A DNA stretch of 64,000 nt from Spirochaetia bacterium (lineage in GTDB: Bacteria; Spirochaetota; Leptospiria; Leptospirales; Leptonemataceae): assembly GCA_021413825.1 (NCBI GenBank), contig JAIOPQ010000007.1:21912-85911 (forward strand), in the 5' to 3' direction. Of the stretch, positions 51,307 through 59,364 are shown piece after piece (within the stretch, counting starts at the first letter, position 1; each line of letters begins with the position of its first letter). The translations under genes were made by a program, and so were the position numbers. A model generated the notes under the pieces. That model was given only the letters and a program-made list of their open reading frames with translations, searched no databases and was not told the DNA's origin.

Positions 51307-52241
51307 AGTCCGCGTACTCCCAGCTCTGAGCGAACGACAGCTTCCAGCGCTGTCCGCTCATTTGCAAGATGACCAGATTTAACTTGCGCAAGTAAGAGTT
51401 TCAATAGATCACCCATCAGCGGACCCGGCTTCAGCCCGAGCTCGCTCAGTTCCGCCCCACCAATCGCAAGATCGCGAACCTTGAGTTCGTTCTCTTCTTC
51501 GCGTATGCGTTTCATGTGCTCAAGAAAATCAAAGATGGGCTTAGGAATTGTTGCACGCTTCCCGCTTCCTTTGCGATCAGCAATTCGCAGCGCGATCAAA
51601 TCATTCATTTGATCCGGTGATACGCGTTTAACAAATCTACGGACGGCTTGATCGGTCCATTCAGGTGTATAATGGAACATATGATTTCTCACCAGGAAAG
51701 TAACCTTGCCAATGAGATCCGCATCAAATCCAAATCGTTTTAGAATCCGCGCGGTTTGCCGGGCGCCCACTACTTCATGATTGTGAAAACTTGCTTCTCC
51801 GTCTTCAGCCACACGTCGCGTAGTCGATTTACCAATATCGTGCAACAAGGCCGCCAATCTCAAAGGCAAATTTGGTTCTTCCACTGCATCACAGGCATAG
51901 ACACTGTGGAAAAAAATATCATGTTTATGAAAGCGATTCTGGGAGAGATTTTCTCCCTGTGCAAGCTCCGGCAGCATCCATGCCAGCGCCCCAATTTCTG
52001 AGAGCGCTACAAAACCTCGGCTGGGCTTTTCTCCAGTAACAACTCCTTCGAAAATTTCACGGACCGTGTCTCGCGACAGCGCGTTTGCCTGCTCGACAGA
52101 AAACGCAGCCCGGGCCGCTGCAAGTGTGGCAGGCTCGATTTCAAAATCGTTTCTGGCACTTTCCATGCAAAGGCGAAGAGCACTCTCCGTGTCCTGAACG
52201 CTGATTACGGTCGGGGTTAAATCTATTGAAGAAACTGACAT
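51303..52241 (-). CDS. HD-domain protein resembling the C-terminal half of a CCA-adding enzyme
   Basis: The sequence corresponds to the tail of a bacterial CCA tRNA nucleotidyltransferase without its nucleotidyltransferase head. The opening ESALRLCMESARNDFEIEPATLAAA (19-43) is the degenerated version of the family's EDxLRxLRAVRFAAxLxFxIxPxTLxA. RDTVREIFEGVVTGEKPSRGFVALSEIG and then LAALLHDIGKS (129-139, His134-Asp135) form the HD metal site. No head domain is encoded upstream; panC follows. It is probably a free phosphohydrolase, as HD domains of CCA enzymes remove 2',3'-cyclic and terminal phosphates. The stop overlaps the NrnA-like start. Confidence 0.8.
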   Translation of the reverse strand: MSVSSIDLTPTVISVQDTESALRLCMESARNDFEIEPATLAAARAAFSVEQANALSRDTVREIFEGVVTGEKPSRGFVALSEIGALAWMLPELAQGENLSQNRFHKHDIFFHSVYACDAVEEPNLPLRLAALLHDIGKSTTRRVAEDGEASFHNHEVVGARQTARILKRFGFDADLIGKVTFLVRNHMFHYTPEWTDQAVRRFVKRVSPDQMNDLIALRIADRKGSGKRATIPKPIFDFLEHMKRIREEENELKVRDLAIGGAELSELGLKPGPLMGDLLKLLLAQVKSGHLANERTALEAVVRSELGVRGL

Positions 52242-52344
52242 AAGAAACTAATACTTCCGGGTTACATGAGGATACTGGCAGTCGAGTTTTCTGTGTAAAG
52301 CAGAAATGATCGTCACAAAAACTATCGCGAACGACATGCTGGAC

Positions 52345-53190
52345 TCAAACTTCAATCAACACGTTGTCAATGAGACGAACTTCTCCGCAGAAAACGGCCG
52401 CGGCAACCACAAAAGGCCCTTCGATCACCGTTAGTAGTTCAAGCGACTCAGGATGGACTATCTGCAGGTATTCCACCCGATTGTCAGGGCCGGAAACAAT
52501 TACATCCTGCGCAATCTCCACAAGTTCAACCGGATCGACAATGCCATTCTCAAAGGCTTTCAGAAGGATTTTGAAGGATCGAAAGATCAGCGCTGCCTGT
52601 TCACGATGTTCCGGCTTGAGATTGGCGTTTCGCGAACTCATCGCAAGTCCATCCGGTTCACGAACTGTTTCACAACCCACGACTTCCAACGGAAAGTTCA
52701 GATCTCTCACCAAACGCTCAATTATGCGATACTGTTGATAGTCCTTCTTTCCGAAAAACGCAAGATCAGGCTGAAATAAATTGAACAGACGCGCAACAAT
52801 TAAGAGGACTCCTTCAAAATGACCAGGACGAACCGGCCCACATAGATTCACGCTCAGCGCCGGCATCGATAATTCAATGGCTGGATCAAGGGCATACATC
52901 TCTTCGTGCGAAGGAATGAAGACCAGAGCTGCACCGGCCTGCTTACAAATCTCAATATCACTGGCTTCACTCTTTGGGTAAGTTTCAAAGTCTTTATTGC
53001 TATTGAACTGCAAGCGGTTCACAAATATACTAACGCAAACAAAATCCGATTTCTTTGTTGCGGCGGAAACTAAAGCTGCATGCCCCGCATGCAAATACCC
53101 CATGGTTGGAACCAGCGAAATGTTTTTGTCCTGGCTGCGCGCATGTTTAATCTCTGTGCGCAAATCAACTATGGTACGAATTACTTTCAC
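52345..53190 (-). CDS. panC: Pantothenate synthetase
   Basis: PanC joins pantoate and beta-alanine with ATP to make pantothenate, the coenzyme A precursor. Motifs: VPTMGYLHAGHAALV (ATP HxGH site), VSIFVNRLQFN (usual Pro replaced by Arg in VNPLQF), and the KKDYQQYRIIERLV block. EPDGLAMSSRN is the conserved KMSKS-like loop. I chose GTG 53190 (a start reading MKVIRTIVDL, with AGG six bases before it); TTG 53196, overlapping the transporter stop, is the alternative. The length is close to the usual 280 aa. It sits inside the long reverse operon. The call is firm. Confidence 0.94.
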   Translation of the reverse strand: MKVIRTIVDLRTEIKHARSQDKNISLVPTMGYLHAGHAALVSAATKKSDFVCVSIFVNRLQFNSNKDFETYPKSEASDIEICKQAGAALVFIPSHEEMYALDPAIELSMPALSVNLCGPVRPGHFEGVLLIVARLFNLFQPDLAFFGKKDYQQYRIIERLVRDLNFPLEVVGCETVREPDGLAMSSRNANLKPEHREQAALIFRSFKILLKAFENGIVDPVELVEIAQDVIVSGPDNRVEYLQIVHPESLELLTVIEGPFVVAAAVFCGEVRLIDNVLIEV

Positions 53191-53192
53191 GA

Positions 53193-56100
53193 TCAACCTG
53201 TCTTTTGCAACTTAAGAAGTCTTGTATTGGCGTCCCTTACACGTTTTGACATCGTCTTGAATAAGGCAAAAGAAATCCTGGGCCTGGCTATGAGCAGCCT
53301 TTGAAAATCTCCACGATGAATTACAAGCAATCGTGTATTTTTCAGGGACGTCACCGATGCAGAACGTGGTTCCTGGTCCAGGATTGCCATTTCCCCAAAG
53401 CAATCGCGCTCTTGCAGGATATCGATTGTAATCTCTTTTCCTTTCTGTCCTTTAAAAACACGCACGCTTCCGTTGATTATAATATAAAGCGATTCTCCCG
53501 GATCTCCTTCGCGAAAAATAGTCTGGCGGCTTTTGAATTTTTGTTCGTGCGTGATTTCGTTAATCCAATGCAGATCCTGCCCATCCACATCGGAAAAAAG
53601 GGGCACGCTGCGGAGAAACAAGAACCGTTCCATTCTAGTATCCATTTTCTTTGTCTCCTTTTCCAGAGTCTTCCGGCGCGAATCGCCGGCAAGAATTGAT
53701 CGATAAGCTTTTGATCTGAATTTCTGAAGCGCGACACGGGCATTCAAAGATACCAGTTCATCTTCATGCTCCAGATATACAAATAATTCCGGCTCAAGAG
53801 CTTTGAGCCCCAGCTGACCTACAACTCGCAAAGCGCAGGCGGTAATCCAGGGCGGATGATTCTTCCAGAATATGTTCCTCAGAATTTGATCAATGGGCGC
53901 AGTTTCCCGTGCATGCTTTTCAACTGATTCGAGAGCTCGAACCAGACTCCCAGCTTCTTCGCAGCTTCCCTCAAGTGCTTCCATTGCTTCAGCGCGCGGA
54001 CGCGCCTCTCCAAATTGCAAGTCTGAAGCTAGTGCGCGAATGGTTCTTGGGTCAGCGATCAGCTCAAGAAACTTCAGGGCGATCTCAAGCCGCTGGCCTG
54101 AAAAGCGGCGCAGTGCGTCGAGAACCAGGCCCACTTCCAACCCGGAATGACCTTCAAGCGAACGGATTGCATGTTGATCCTTCTCGAAGTTCTCAACGAC
54201 TGAAAAATAACTGTGTCGGATCCGCTCGCGAACGTCAGGTGAGAAATGCTGGTTGGCTTGCTCTACGTCAGCCTCAGGATCGTTCAGGAATTTCATTCGC
54301 ACATTTGTAAGTGCCTCAGCAGCAGCGTTCTCTACCAGGATGGGCTGCCTTACAATAAACTTTGAAAGCACTGCAATACTTTTTAGCGATGCGATTTCTC
54401 CAAGGCAGTGAATTACTTTTAACTTGGATTCCGCATCGTTTTGCTTTTGCAACTCTGCATGTAAAGCCGGCAATGCAAGATCTCCATAGGCTAGCAGACT
54501 TTCTTTCACCGTCAGATAAATATCATCGTTACTCAGGTAAGCCGCCAGTTTCGTCAGAGCCTTAGTCGACCTAATTTTTCCGAGAGCACGAACACCTTCA
54601 ATTCGCGAAATCTCGCCACCTCGATCGATCATCTTTACCAATCGTTCCAGGCGCGTGGGCTCCGGGTTTTCATTTAAAATTCTGGCTGCCTTGAATCTCA
54701 AATCGTCGTCGCTTGAAGTGAGCATCTTGTCGAGTTTGACGAGGGCCTGCTTGCGTAAGCTGCCGGTTTGCTTTAAATAAATTCCAATCGCTTCGGAGGA
54801 AACAAGAGCATCCCTATCTTTTAGAAACCTGGCCAGTTCTTTTATATCTGAAGGCATCTTCAAACGACCGAGGGCGCGAATTGCCGTAGCTCGAACCAGT
54901 CCATCTGCAGATTGCAACTCAGCATGCACGGCACCTCTGGCTTCGAGGTGTCCGGCCTGACCCAGATATTGCAATAGACTTACTTTCAACCGATTCGTTG
55001 CATGCGGAAGCAACGCACATAGTCGTTGGACAATATCCAGGTCGTTTGTATCGAGCAGTTCGACTGCGAACAATGCCATTTCCTCATCGGCAGAAGCCAC
55101 GGAAGCCAACAGGATCTCACGCGTTTCCACATCGCGTCGCTCGCTTAGCAGTGAGTATGCGGTGCGTTGCAGATCAATATTTCTGGAATTGAGGTTGGCT
55201 ACAAGCGCGCGTAGATAATCGGGCTTGATTCGTAGCGCAAGCGCAATCCAGATTCCGGAAACAGAAAAAGTCAGAACAGAAAAACCCCAGAAAGGAAAAT
55301 CTAAGCGAGTTAGAACCAACAGCAGCAATCCCGCACATGCAGTTGCAATCGGTTCCATTGCTCCCGTCAGAAACGCGCGTGCACCTGCGCGGATGTCGTC
55401 TGGAAGTGAATTGAAGAGGAGCGCAATTACAGAATCATGCGTGGAGCTGAATAGAGTTTCATCCGTGAACTTTGCTCCAACCGCAGCAAGGCTGCGCGCA
55501 TCCATGATCTGGTGGCTCCCCGCCGGGGCAAAGCCACGTAAGCAAAGTCCCCCAGCGCTAACAGCAACCGCCGTGGGATACAAAACGGCCACGCCGCCTA
55601 CACCAATTGCCTGGAGCAGGCGACCCGTTACAAAGAATTGAATTAATAGACCCACAAAAGACGTAAGACTCCCAAACAATCCAAGGAATCCGGCCAGGCT
55701 GTCCTGGTCCTTGTAAACCTCGTCTAGAGTGTGAAAGAATTGAAAGTCAATTAGCCACGCCGTCGTCCACATTGCAAAAGCAACATACGTTAGAGTTCGC
55801 ATGAGCGGAATCTTCCAGAGATCGCGCCATCCTTCCAATACAGTCTGCCGCAGCTCAGTATCGTGTCCTTGCAGGACGATGCCACTGGCTCGCGTGCTTT
55901 GCGCGGCCAGCCGAACAAATGGAAGAGCAAACAAGACTGCTCCGGCCCAAAGAAAAAGCAAATTATTGCTGCCCACGTAGTGAATCCAGACTGGTGTAAG
56001 TATTCCACCTAGAATCATTCCTGTCAGCCCGACTCCGCCTATCAGCGGGAAAAGTCGCTTAGCCTCCCTGGGATCAAACACGGTATTCGCAAGCGTCCAG

Positions 56101-56486
56101 AAATGCATTAGCGCCAGGATATTGTAAAGTTCGGCCAGAGACCAGATCGCATACGGAACTACTTTTGAATTAAATCCAAGCTGCAGGGCACCGCGAAAGA
56201 GCAAAATGCATGATGCGAAAACAATGCAAAGTATTCCAAGAAATCGCGTCAGCGATAAACGATGCACAACACGGGTATATACTGCAGCAATCGTTGCGAC
56301 CAGAATGCCATTGATCACGTAAACGAAAGGAAGATTGTCTACTCCGGCGTTCTTAATAAAAAAAGCATCACGAGCAGAACGTCCAATAGCCAGAGCAGCC
56401 ATCAGCATGAGACAGAGCATCGCCATGCTCCGCGCACGAGGCCATTCTTTCTCCGTAATCCCAAGCATCCGTGCAACTACAGTCAT
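53193..56486 (-). CDS. NTT-type nucleotide transporter fused to HEAT repeats and a cyclic-nucleotide-binding domain
   Basis: This 1097-aa protein has three parts. Residues of about 15-410 form a 12-helix membrane domain like NTT nucleotide transporters (ATP/ADP exchange type), with VTGRLLQAIGVGGVAVLYP and GFSVLTFSVSGIWIALALR. Residues of about 430-930 are helical HEAT-like repeats. Residues of about 956-1085 form a cyclic-nucleotide-binding domain, with FREGDPGESLYIIINGSVRV and the phosphate cassette CFGEMAILDQEPRSASV, where Glu1032 and Arg1041 are the expected ligands. The intact cassette points to cAMP or cGMP control. The start overlaps the decarboxylase stop by four bases and panC follows. 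NTT-HEAT-CNB fusions occur in other bacteria; transport activity is not shown. Confidence 0.82.
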   Translation of the reverse strand: MTVVARMLGITEKEWPRARSMAMLCLMLMAALAIGRSARDAFFIKNAGVDNLPFVYVINGILVATIAAVYTRVVHRLSLTRFLGILCIVFASCILLFRGALQLGFNSKVVPYAIWSLAELYNILALMHFWTLANTVFDPREAKRLFPLIGGVGLTGMILGGILTPVWIHYVGSNNLLFLWAGAVLFALPFVRLAAQSTRASGIVLQGHDTELRQTVLEGWRDLWKIPLMRTLTYVAFAMWTTAWLIDFQFFHTLDEVYKDQDSLAGFLGLFGSLTSFVGLLIQFFVTGRLLQAIGVGGVAVLYPTAVAVSAGGLCLRGFAPAGSHQIMDARSLAAVGAKFTDETLFSSTHDSVIALLFNSLPDDIRAGARAFLTGAMEPIATACAGLLLLVLTRLDFPFWGFSVLTFSVSGIWIALALRIKPDYLRALVANLNSRNIDLQRTAYSLLSERRDVETREILLASVASADEEMALFAVELLDTNDLDIVQRLCALLPHATNRLKVSLLQYLGQAGHLEARGAVHAELQSADGLVRATAIRALGRLKMPSDIKELARFLKDRDALVSSEAIGIYLKQTGSLRKQALVKLDKMLTSSDDDLRFKAARILNENPEPTRLERLVKMIDRGGEISRIEGVRALGKIRSTKALTKLAAYLSNDDIYLTVKESLLAYGDLALPALHAELQKQNDAESKLKVIHCLGEIASLKSIAVLSKFIVRQPILVENAAAEALTNVRMKFLNDPEADVEQANQHFSPDVRERIRHSYFSVVENFEKDQHAIRSLEGHSGLEVGLVLDALRRFSGQRLEIALKFLELIADPRTIRALASDLQFGEARPRAEAMEALEGSCEEAGSLVRALESVEKHARETAPIDQILRNIFWKNHPPWITACALRVVGQLGLKALEPELFVYLEHEDELVSLNARVALQKFRSKAYRSILAGDSRRKTLEKETKKMDTRMERFLFLRSVPLFSDVDGQDLHWINEITHEQKFKSRQTIFREGDPGESLYIIINGSVRVFKGQKGKEITIDILQERDCFGEMAILDQEPRSASVTSLKNTRLLVIHRGDFQRLLIARPRISFALFKTMSKRVRDANTRLLKLQKTG

Positions 56487-57940
56487 GAACCCAGTACTCG
56501 AATCTGATTGATTTCGGGATCGGCCGTTCCTTGAAGAAGGCTGCGCTCTGCTTTAAGACATGTTACATACTCGATGATATCGTTTGTTATTCTCTCTCCT
56601 GGGCAAACAACGGGGATTCCGGGCGGATAAGAGATGATCATTTCTCCCGCAATGTGTCCTGCGGATTCACGGAAAGAAACGAATTTCTTGGGTGAGTAGA
56701 AAGCGGTTCTTGGTGTTGCGACTACTTCTGGCATGTCGGGCGGCTGAACCGGTGCGAGCGAATGGGAATTTCCGGCCTCTAGCGCGAGCAGTTTCATCGC
56801 ATTCACAAGCCTGGCGATACTTGATTCAGTGTCGCCTATCGTTATAACCGCGAGGACGTTGTTCATGTCCGCGAGTTCAAGTTGAATCTTGAAGCGATCG
56901 CGCAGAATTCTTTCAATTTGAAAGCCTGTATATCCAATTCCAGTTACATGGATTACGAGTTTGGTCTCATCAAAATTAAAAACAGGTCCAGAACGAGAAC
57001 ACAATTCCAGCCCCGGCGCATAAAGGCCATCGATTGCATTGATTGAGTCGCGCGCAGTCCTCGCCAGCATCAAAGTATGTTCCAGGTCCTGCCTGCCGCG
57101 CATTGCAAGGTTCTTTCTGGCCAGTTCAAGCGAAGCCATAAGTAAATAGGACCCGCTGGTAGTCCGAACTAGATCGATTGACTCCTTTACAATTTCAGAT
57201 TTGATACGATTAGTACCCGCAAGAAGAATGGCGCTCTGCGTCAAAGACCCGCCAGTCTTGTGCAAACTCGCAGCACTCAAATCAGCACCGGCGCTCATTG
57301 CACTAACAGGAAGATCAGGATGGAATCCTATATGACTTCCGTGTGCCTCGTCCACGAGAACTGTAACGTTGCGCGCATGAGCAATTGCCGTGAGCGATCC
57401 AATGTCCTGGACCGTTCCGTAGTACGATGGATTTATGAAAAACACAGCCGCACTTGTCGGATAACGTTGCAATGCGTTCTGAACCGATTCTATGGTTGGT
57501 CCGGTTGCAATTCCCAGCCTTCGATCAACTTCAACCGGAATATAGGCCGGTATTCCTCCGGACAGAATCAGACCCGTGATTGCGGACTTATGACAATTAC
57601 GCGGAAGAAGTATCTGTTCGCCTGGTCCAACAGCAGCAAGCATCATTGTATGAATGCCCTGGGTATTTCCATTTAACAAGTAGTGTGCACTCTGAGCACC
57701 AAATGCGCTGGCTGCAAGTTGCTGTGATTCGAGAATGCAAGAGATAGGATTACAGATATCGTCCAGGTCCGGCATTCCATTCAGGTCCATCCGCAATGGA
57801 AGTCCGCCGAGTAGGCTGCGAAGTTCAGCGTTACCCTGGCCGTGCTTGTGTCCTGGAACGTGAAATGGAACTACGTTCGACTCAAGATGAGCCAGAAGCG
57901 CGTCCAGAATTGGAGTCCGGCTTTGATCGAGCAAGTTCAT
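56483..57940 (-). CDS. Orn/Lys/Arg decarboxylase-family PLP enzyme
   Basis: This is a fold-type I PLP decarboxylase. It has the family opening PFHVPGHKHGQG (25-36), DLDDICNPI, and a hexapeptide-type LLNGNTQGIHTMMLA. Next are VLVDEAHGSHIGFHP with Asp197 and His200, and the PLP lysine K228 in SLHKTGGSLTQ. The C-terminal block holds YPPGIPVVCPGERIT. The length of 485 aa matches the Gram-positive-type arginine/lysine/ornithine decarboxylases, not the longer enterobacterial acid-induced ones. The product is likely a polyamine precursor. Its place right before the NTT fusion and panC raises the possibility of supplying beta-alanine, but that is inference. The start is ATG 57940. Confidence 0.88.
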   Translation of the reverse strand: MNLLDQSRTPILDALLAHLESNVVPFHVPGHKHGQGNAELRSLLGGLPLRMDLNGMPDLDDICNPISCILESQQLAASAFGAQSAHYLLNGNTQGIHTMMLAAVGPGEQILLPRNCHKSAITGLILSGGIPAYIPVEVDRRLGIATGPTIESVQNALQRYPTSAAVFFINPSYYGTVQDIGSLTAIAHARNVTVLVDEAHGSHIGFHPDLPVSAMSAGADLSAASLHKTGGSLTQSAILLAGTNRIKSEIVKESIDLVRTTSGSYLLMASLELARKNLAMRGRQDLEHTLMLARTARDSINAIDGLYAPGLELCSRSGPVFNFDETKLVIHVTGIGYTGFQIERILRDRFKIQLELADMNNVLAVITIGDTESSIARLVNAMKLLALEAGNSHSLAPVQPPDMPEVVATPRTAFYSPKKFVSFRESAGHIAGEMIISYPPGIPVVCPGERITNDIIEYVTCLKAERSLLQGTADPEINQIRVLGS

Positions 57941-58002
57941 GGGCCGACCCTAAATTTTCGGCTCGCGCATTGCTCAAACTGAGGCTCAAGGCAATGGCTT
58001 TT

Positions 58003-58566
58003 CTATATTAAAGCGCGTCGTTCTTTGAGGCCTTCGAGTGCTTTGCCGCGTAAAAACTTTTCCGGAAAATCCGGATCAGGCTCAATGGCCGATCCGAACA
58101 CATGATCCCATAGCGTGATCATTAAACAGAAATTCTTCTGCAATTGAACATGATGAACCAGATGAAAACTGCCCCAGGCAAAGAACTTGGTCCAACGCCC
58201 GGTTAAATACGGGTTATGATCCAGGCGCGATTCGCTTAAGAATACTTCGTAAAAATAGTGAAATACAAGGAGGCAAGCCCCTTGTGCCGGAAATACAATC
58301 GTAAGTAGACCTAACGGGATTGTCATGACAAAAATCACATCCAGCGATTCCTTCCAATTCCCCAACCAGAAGAAATATTGCCCGAGTCTTGGCCATGGTC
58401 GAGGCGCTTCACTAAAATATGGCAGGCGATGATGCGCGCGATGGATGATCCACAATGGATTTTTCGCGTGCTTAATGTGACTGATGCGATGAAGCCAGTA
58501 GATGATACATGTCCAGAGCAGGAACAATGCGAGAACGCTGACTACAAACTGAAGAGACTCGATCAC
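58003..58566 (-). CDS. Fatty-acid hydroxylase / sterol-desaturase-family protein
   Basis: This membrane protein of the di-iron fatty-acid-hydroxylase superfamily has the histidine motifs HRISH (26-30), HRAHH (42-46) and the later FHLVHHVQ. Several hydrophobic helices (about 5-24, 75-110) flank them. Enzymes of this type hydroxylate or desaturate lipids, sterols or carotenoids with O2. I chose GTG 58566 with GGAG nine bases upstream. TTG 58599 would place the start directly against the divergent ATG 58600, which is implausible. It faces a TEMT-like methyltransferase gene. The lipid substrate is unknown. Confidence 0.82.
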   Translation of the reverse strand: MIESLQFVVSVLALFLLWTCIIYWLHRISHIKHAKNPLWIIHRAHHRLPYFSEAPRPWPRLGQYFFWLGNWKESLDVIFVMTIPLGLLTIVFPAQGACLLVFHYFYEVFLSESRLDHNPYLTGRWTKFFAWGSFHLVHHVQLQKNFCLMITLWDHVFGSAIEPDPDFPEKFLRGKALEGLKERRALI

Positions 58567-58599
58567 TTGACATTTCTCCGGACCCGATAATAAAGCCAA

Positions 58600-59364
58600 A
58601 TGTCAGACAGGACCACAAGCAATTTCCAGGAATTCTCAGCGCAGGATTATCTGGAAGAGTATTATGCTTCGATAGGCGAAGAGAACGCTCTGCTCTTGAA
58701 ATTCATGCATGAAACGTATTCAATCTTGCCCCCGTCGCATTCCCTGCTGGAAGTGGGCGGCGGCCCAACTCTGTATCAATTGATAAGTGCAAGTAATCGC
58801 GTAGATCACATTACATTTTCAGAATATCTTGAGGTGAATCGAAATGCTGTCCAGGCATGGATCAACAATGCGCCCGGTGCTTTTAATTGGGATCCATACA
58901 TTGAATTTGTACTCAAGCTAGAAAACAGCCCGGCAGGTGTCAAAGACGTCGAGGCGCGCAAAGCCCAACTCAAATCCAAGATTAAAGAAGTAACATCTTA
59001 CAATGTTTTTGATGAACCGCCACTTACTGATGGACTAAAGACATACGACATAATCGCCTCAAACTTTTGCCTGGAGGGCATCACCCATAGCTTTGAGCAA
59101 TTCACCTCGTTCTTTCGCAGAATGAATGGCTACCTGAAGCCCGGGGGATGGATGGTACTCTGCATGGTGAAAAATGCTAGGGAATACCGCGTCAAAGATC
59201 TCTACTTCCCGGCCTGTGCTGTGGATGAGCAAATTATGGAAAACGTCTTGAAGGATAATGGCATGGATTCAATTCATATCGAGACCATTCCAACGGTTGA
59301 TCCAGAACAGGGTCACCACGGAATGCTTATGATCCGGGGACAAAAGGAAGGGGGCATCCGTTGA
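58600..59364 (+). CDS. NNMT/PNMT/TEMT-family S-adenosylmethionine methyltransferase
   Basis: This is a SAM-dependent methyltransferase of the group that methylates small amines or thioethers (nicotinamide N-methyltransferase, TEMT). Marks: the opening DYLEEYYASIGEENALLLKF (16-35), SAM loop LLEVGGGPTLYQLI (49-62), and YDIIASNFCLEGITHSFEQF, the NNMT-family motif. The final GWMVLCMVKNAREYRV also fits. The length is 254 aa. Its acceptor could be a small amine. It starts 33 bases from the divergent hydroxylase gene and ends with TTGA overlap into the cyclase gene. Confidence 0.85.
   Translation: MSDRTTSNFQEFSAQDYLEEYYASIGEENALLLKFMHETYSILPPSHSLLEVGGGPTLYQLISASNRVDHITFSEYLEVNRNAVQAWINNAPGAFNWDPYIEFVLKLENSPAGVKDVEARKAQLKSKIKEVTSYNVFDEPPLTDGLKTYDIIASNFCLEGITHSFEQFTSFFRRMNGYLKPGGWMVLCMVKNAREYRVKDLYFPACAVDEQIMENVLKDNGMDSIHIETIPTVDPEQGHHGMLMIRGQKEGGIR

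Noticed and set aside
55225..55641. Plus-strand frame of 138 codons inside the NTT fusion gene
   Set aside because: It is antisense to the membrane domain, with a low-complexity translation.
56483..57940. Calling the PLP enzyme an aspartate decarboxylase (PanP-like) because panC is near
   Set aside because: Its motifs are those of the Orn/Lys/Arg family. The pathway link is kept only as a low-confidence idea.
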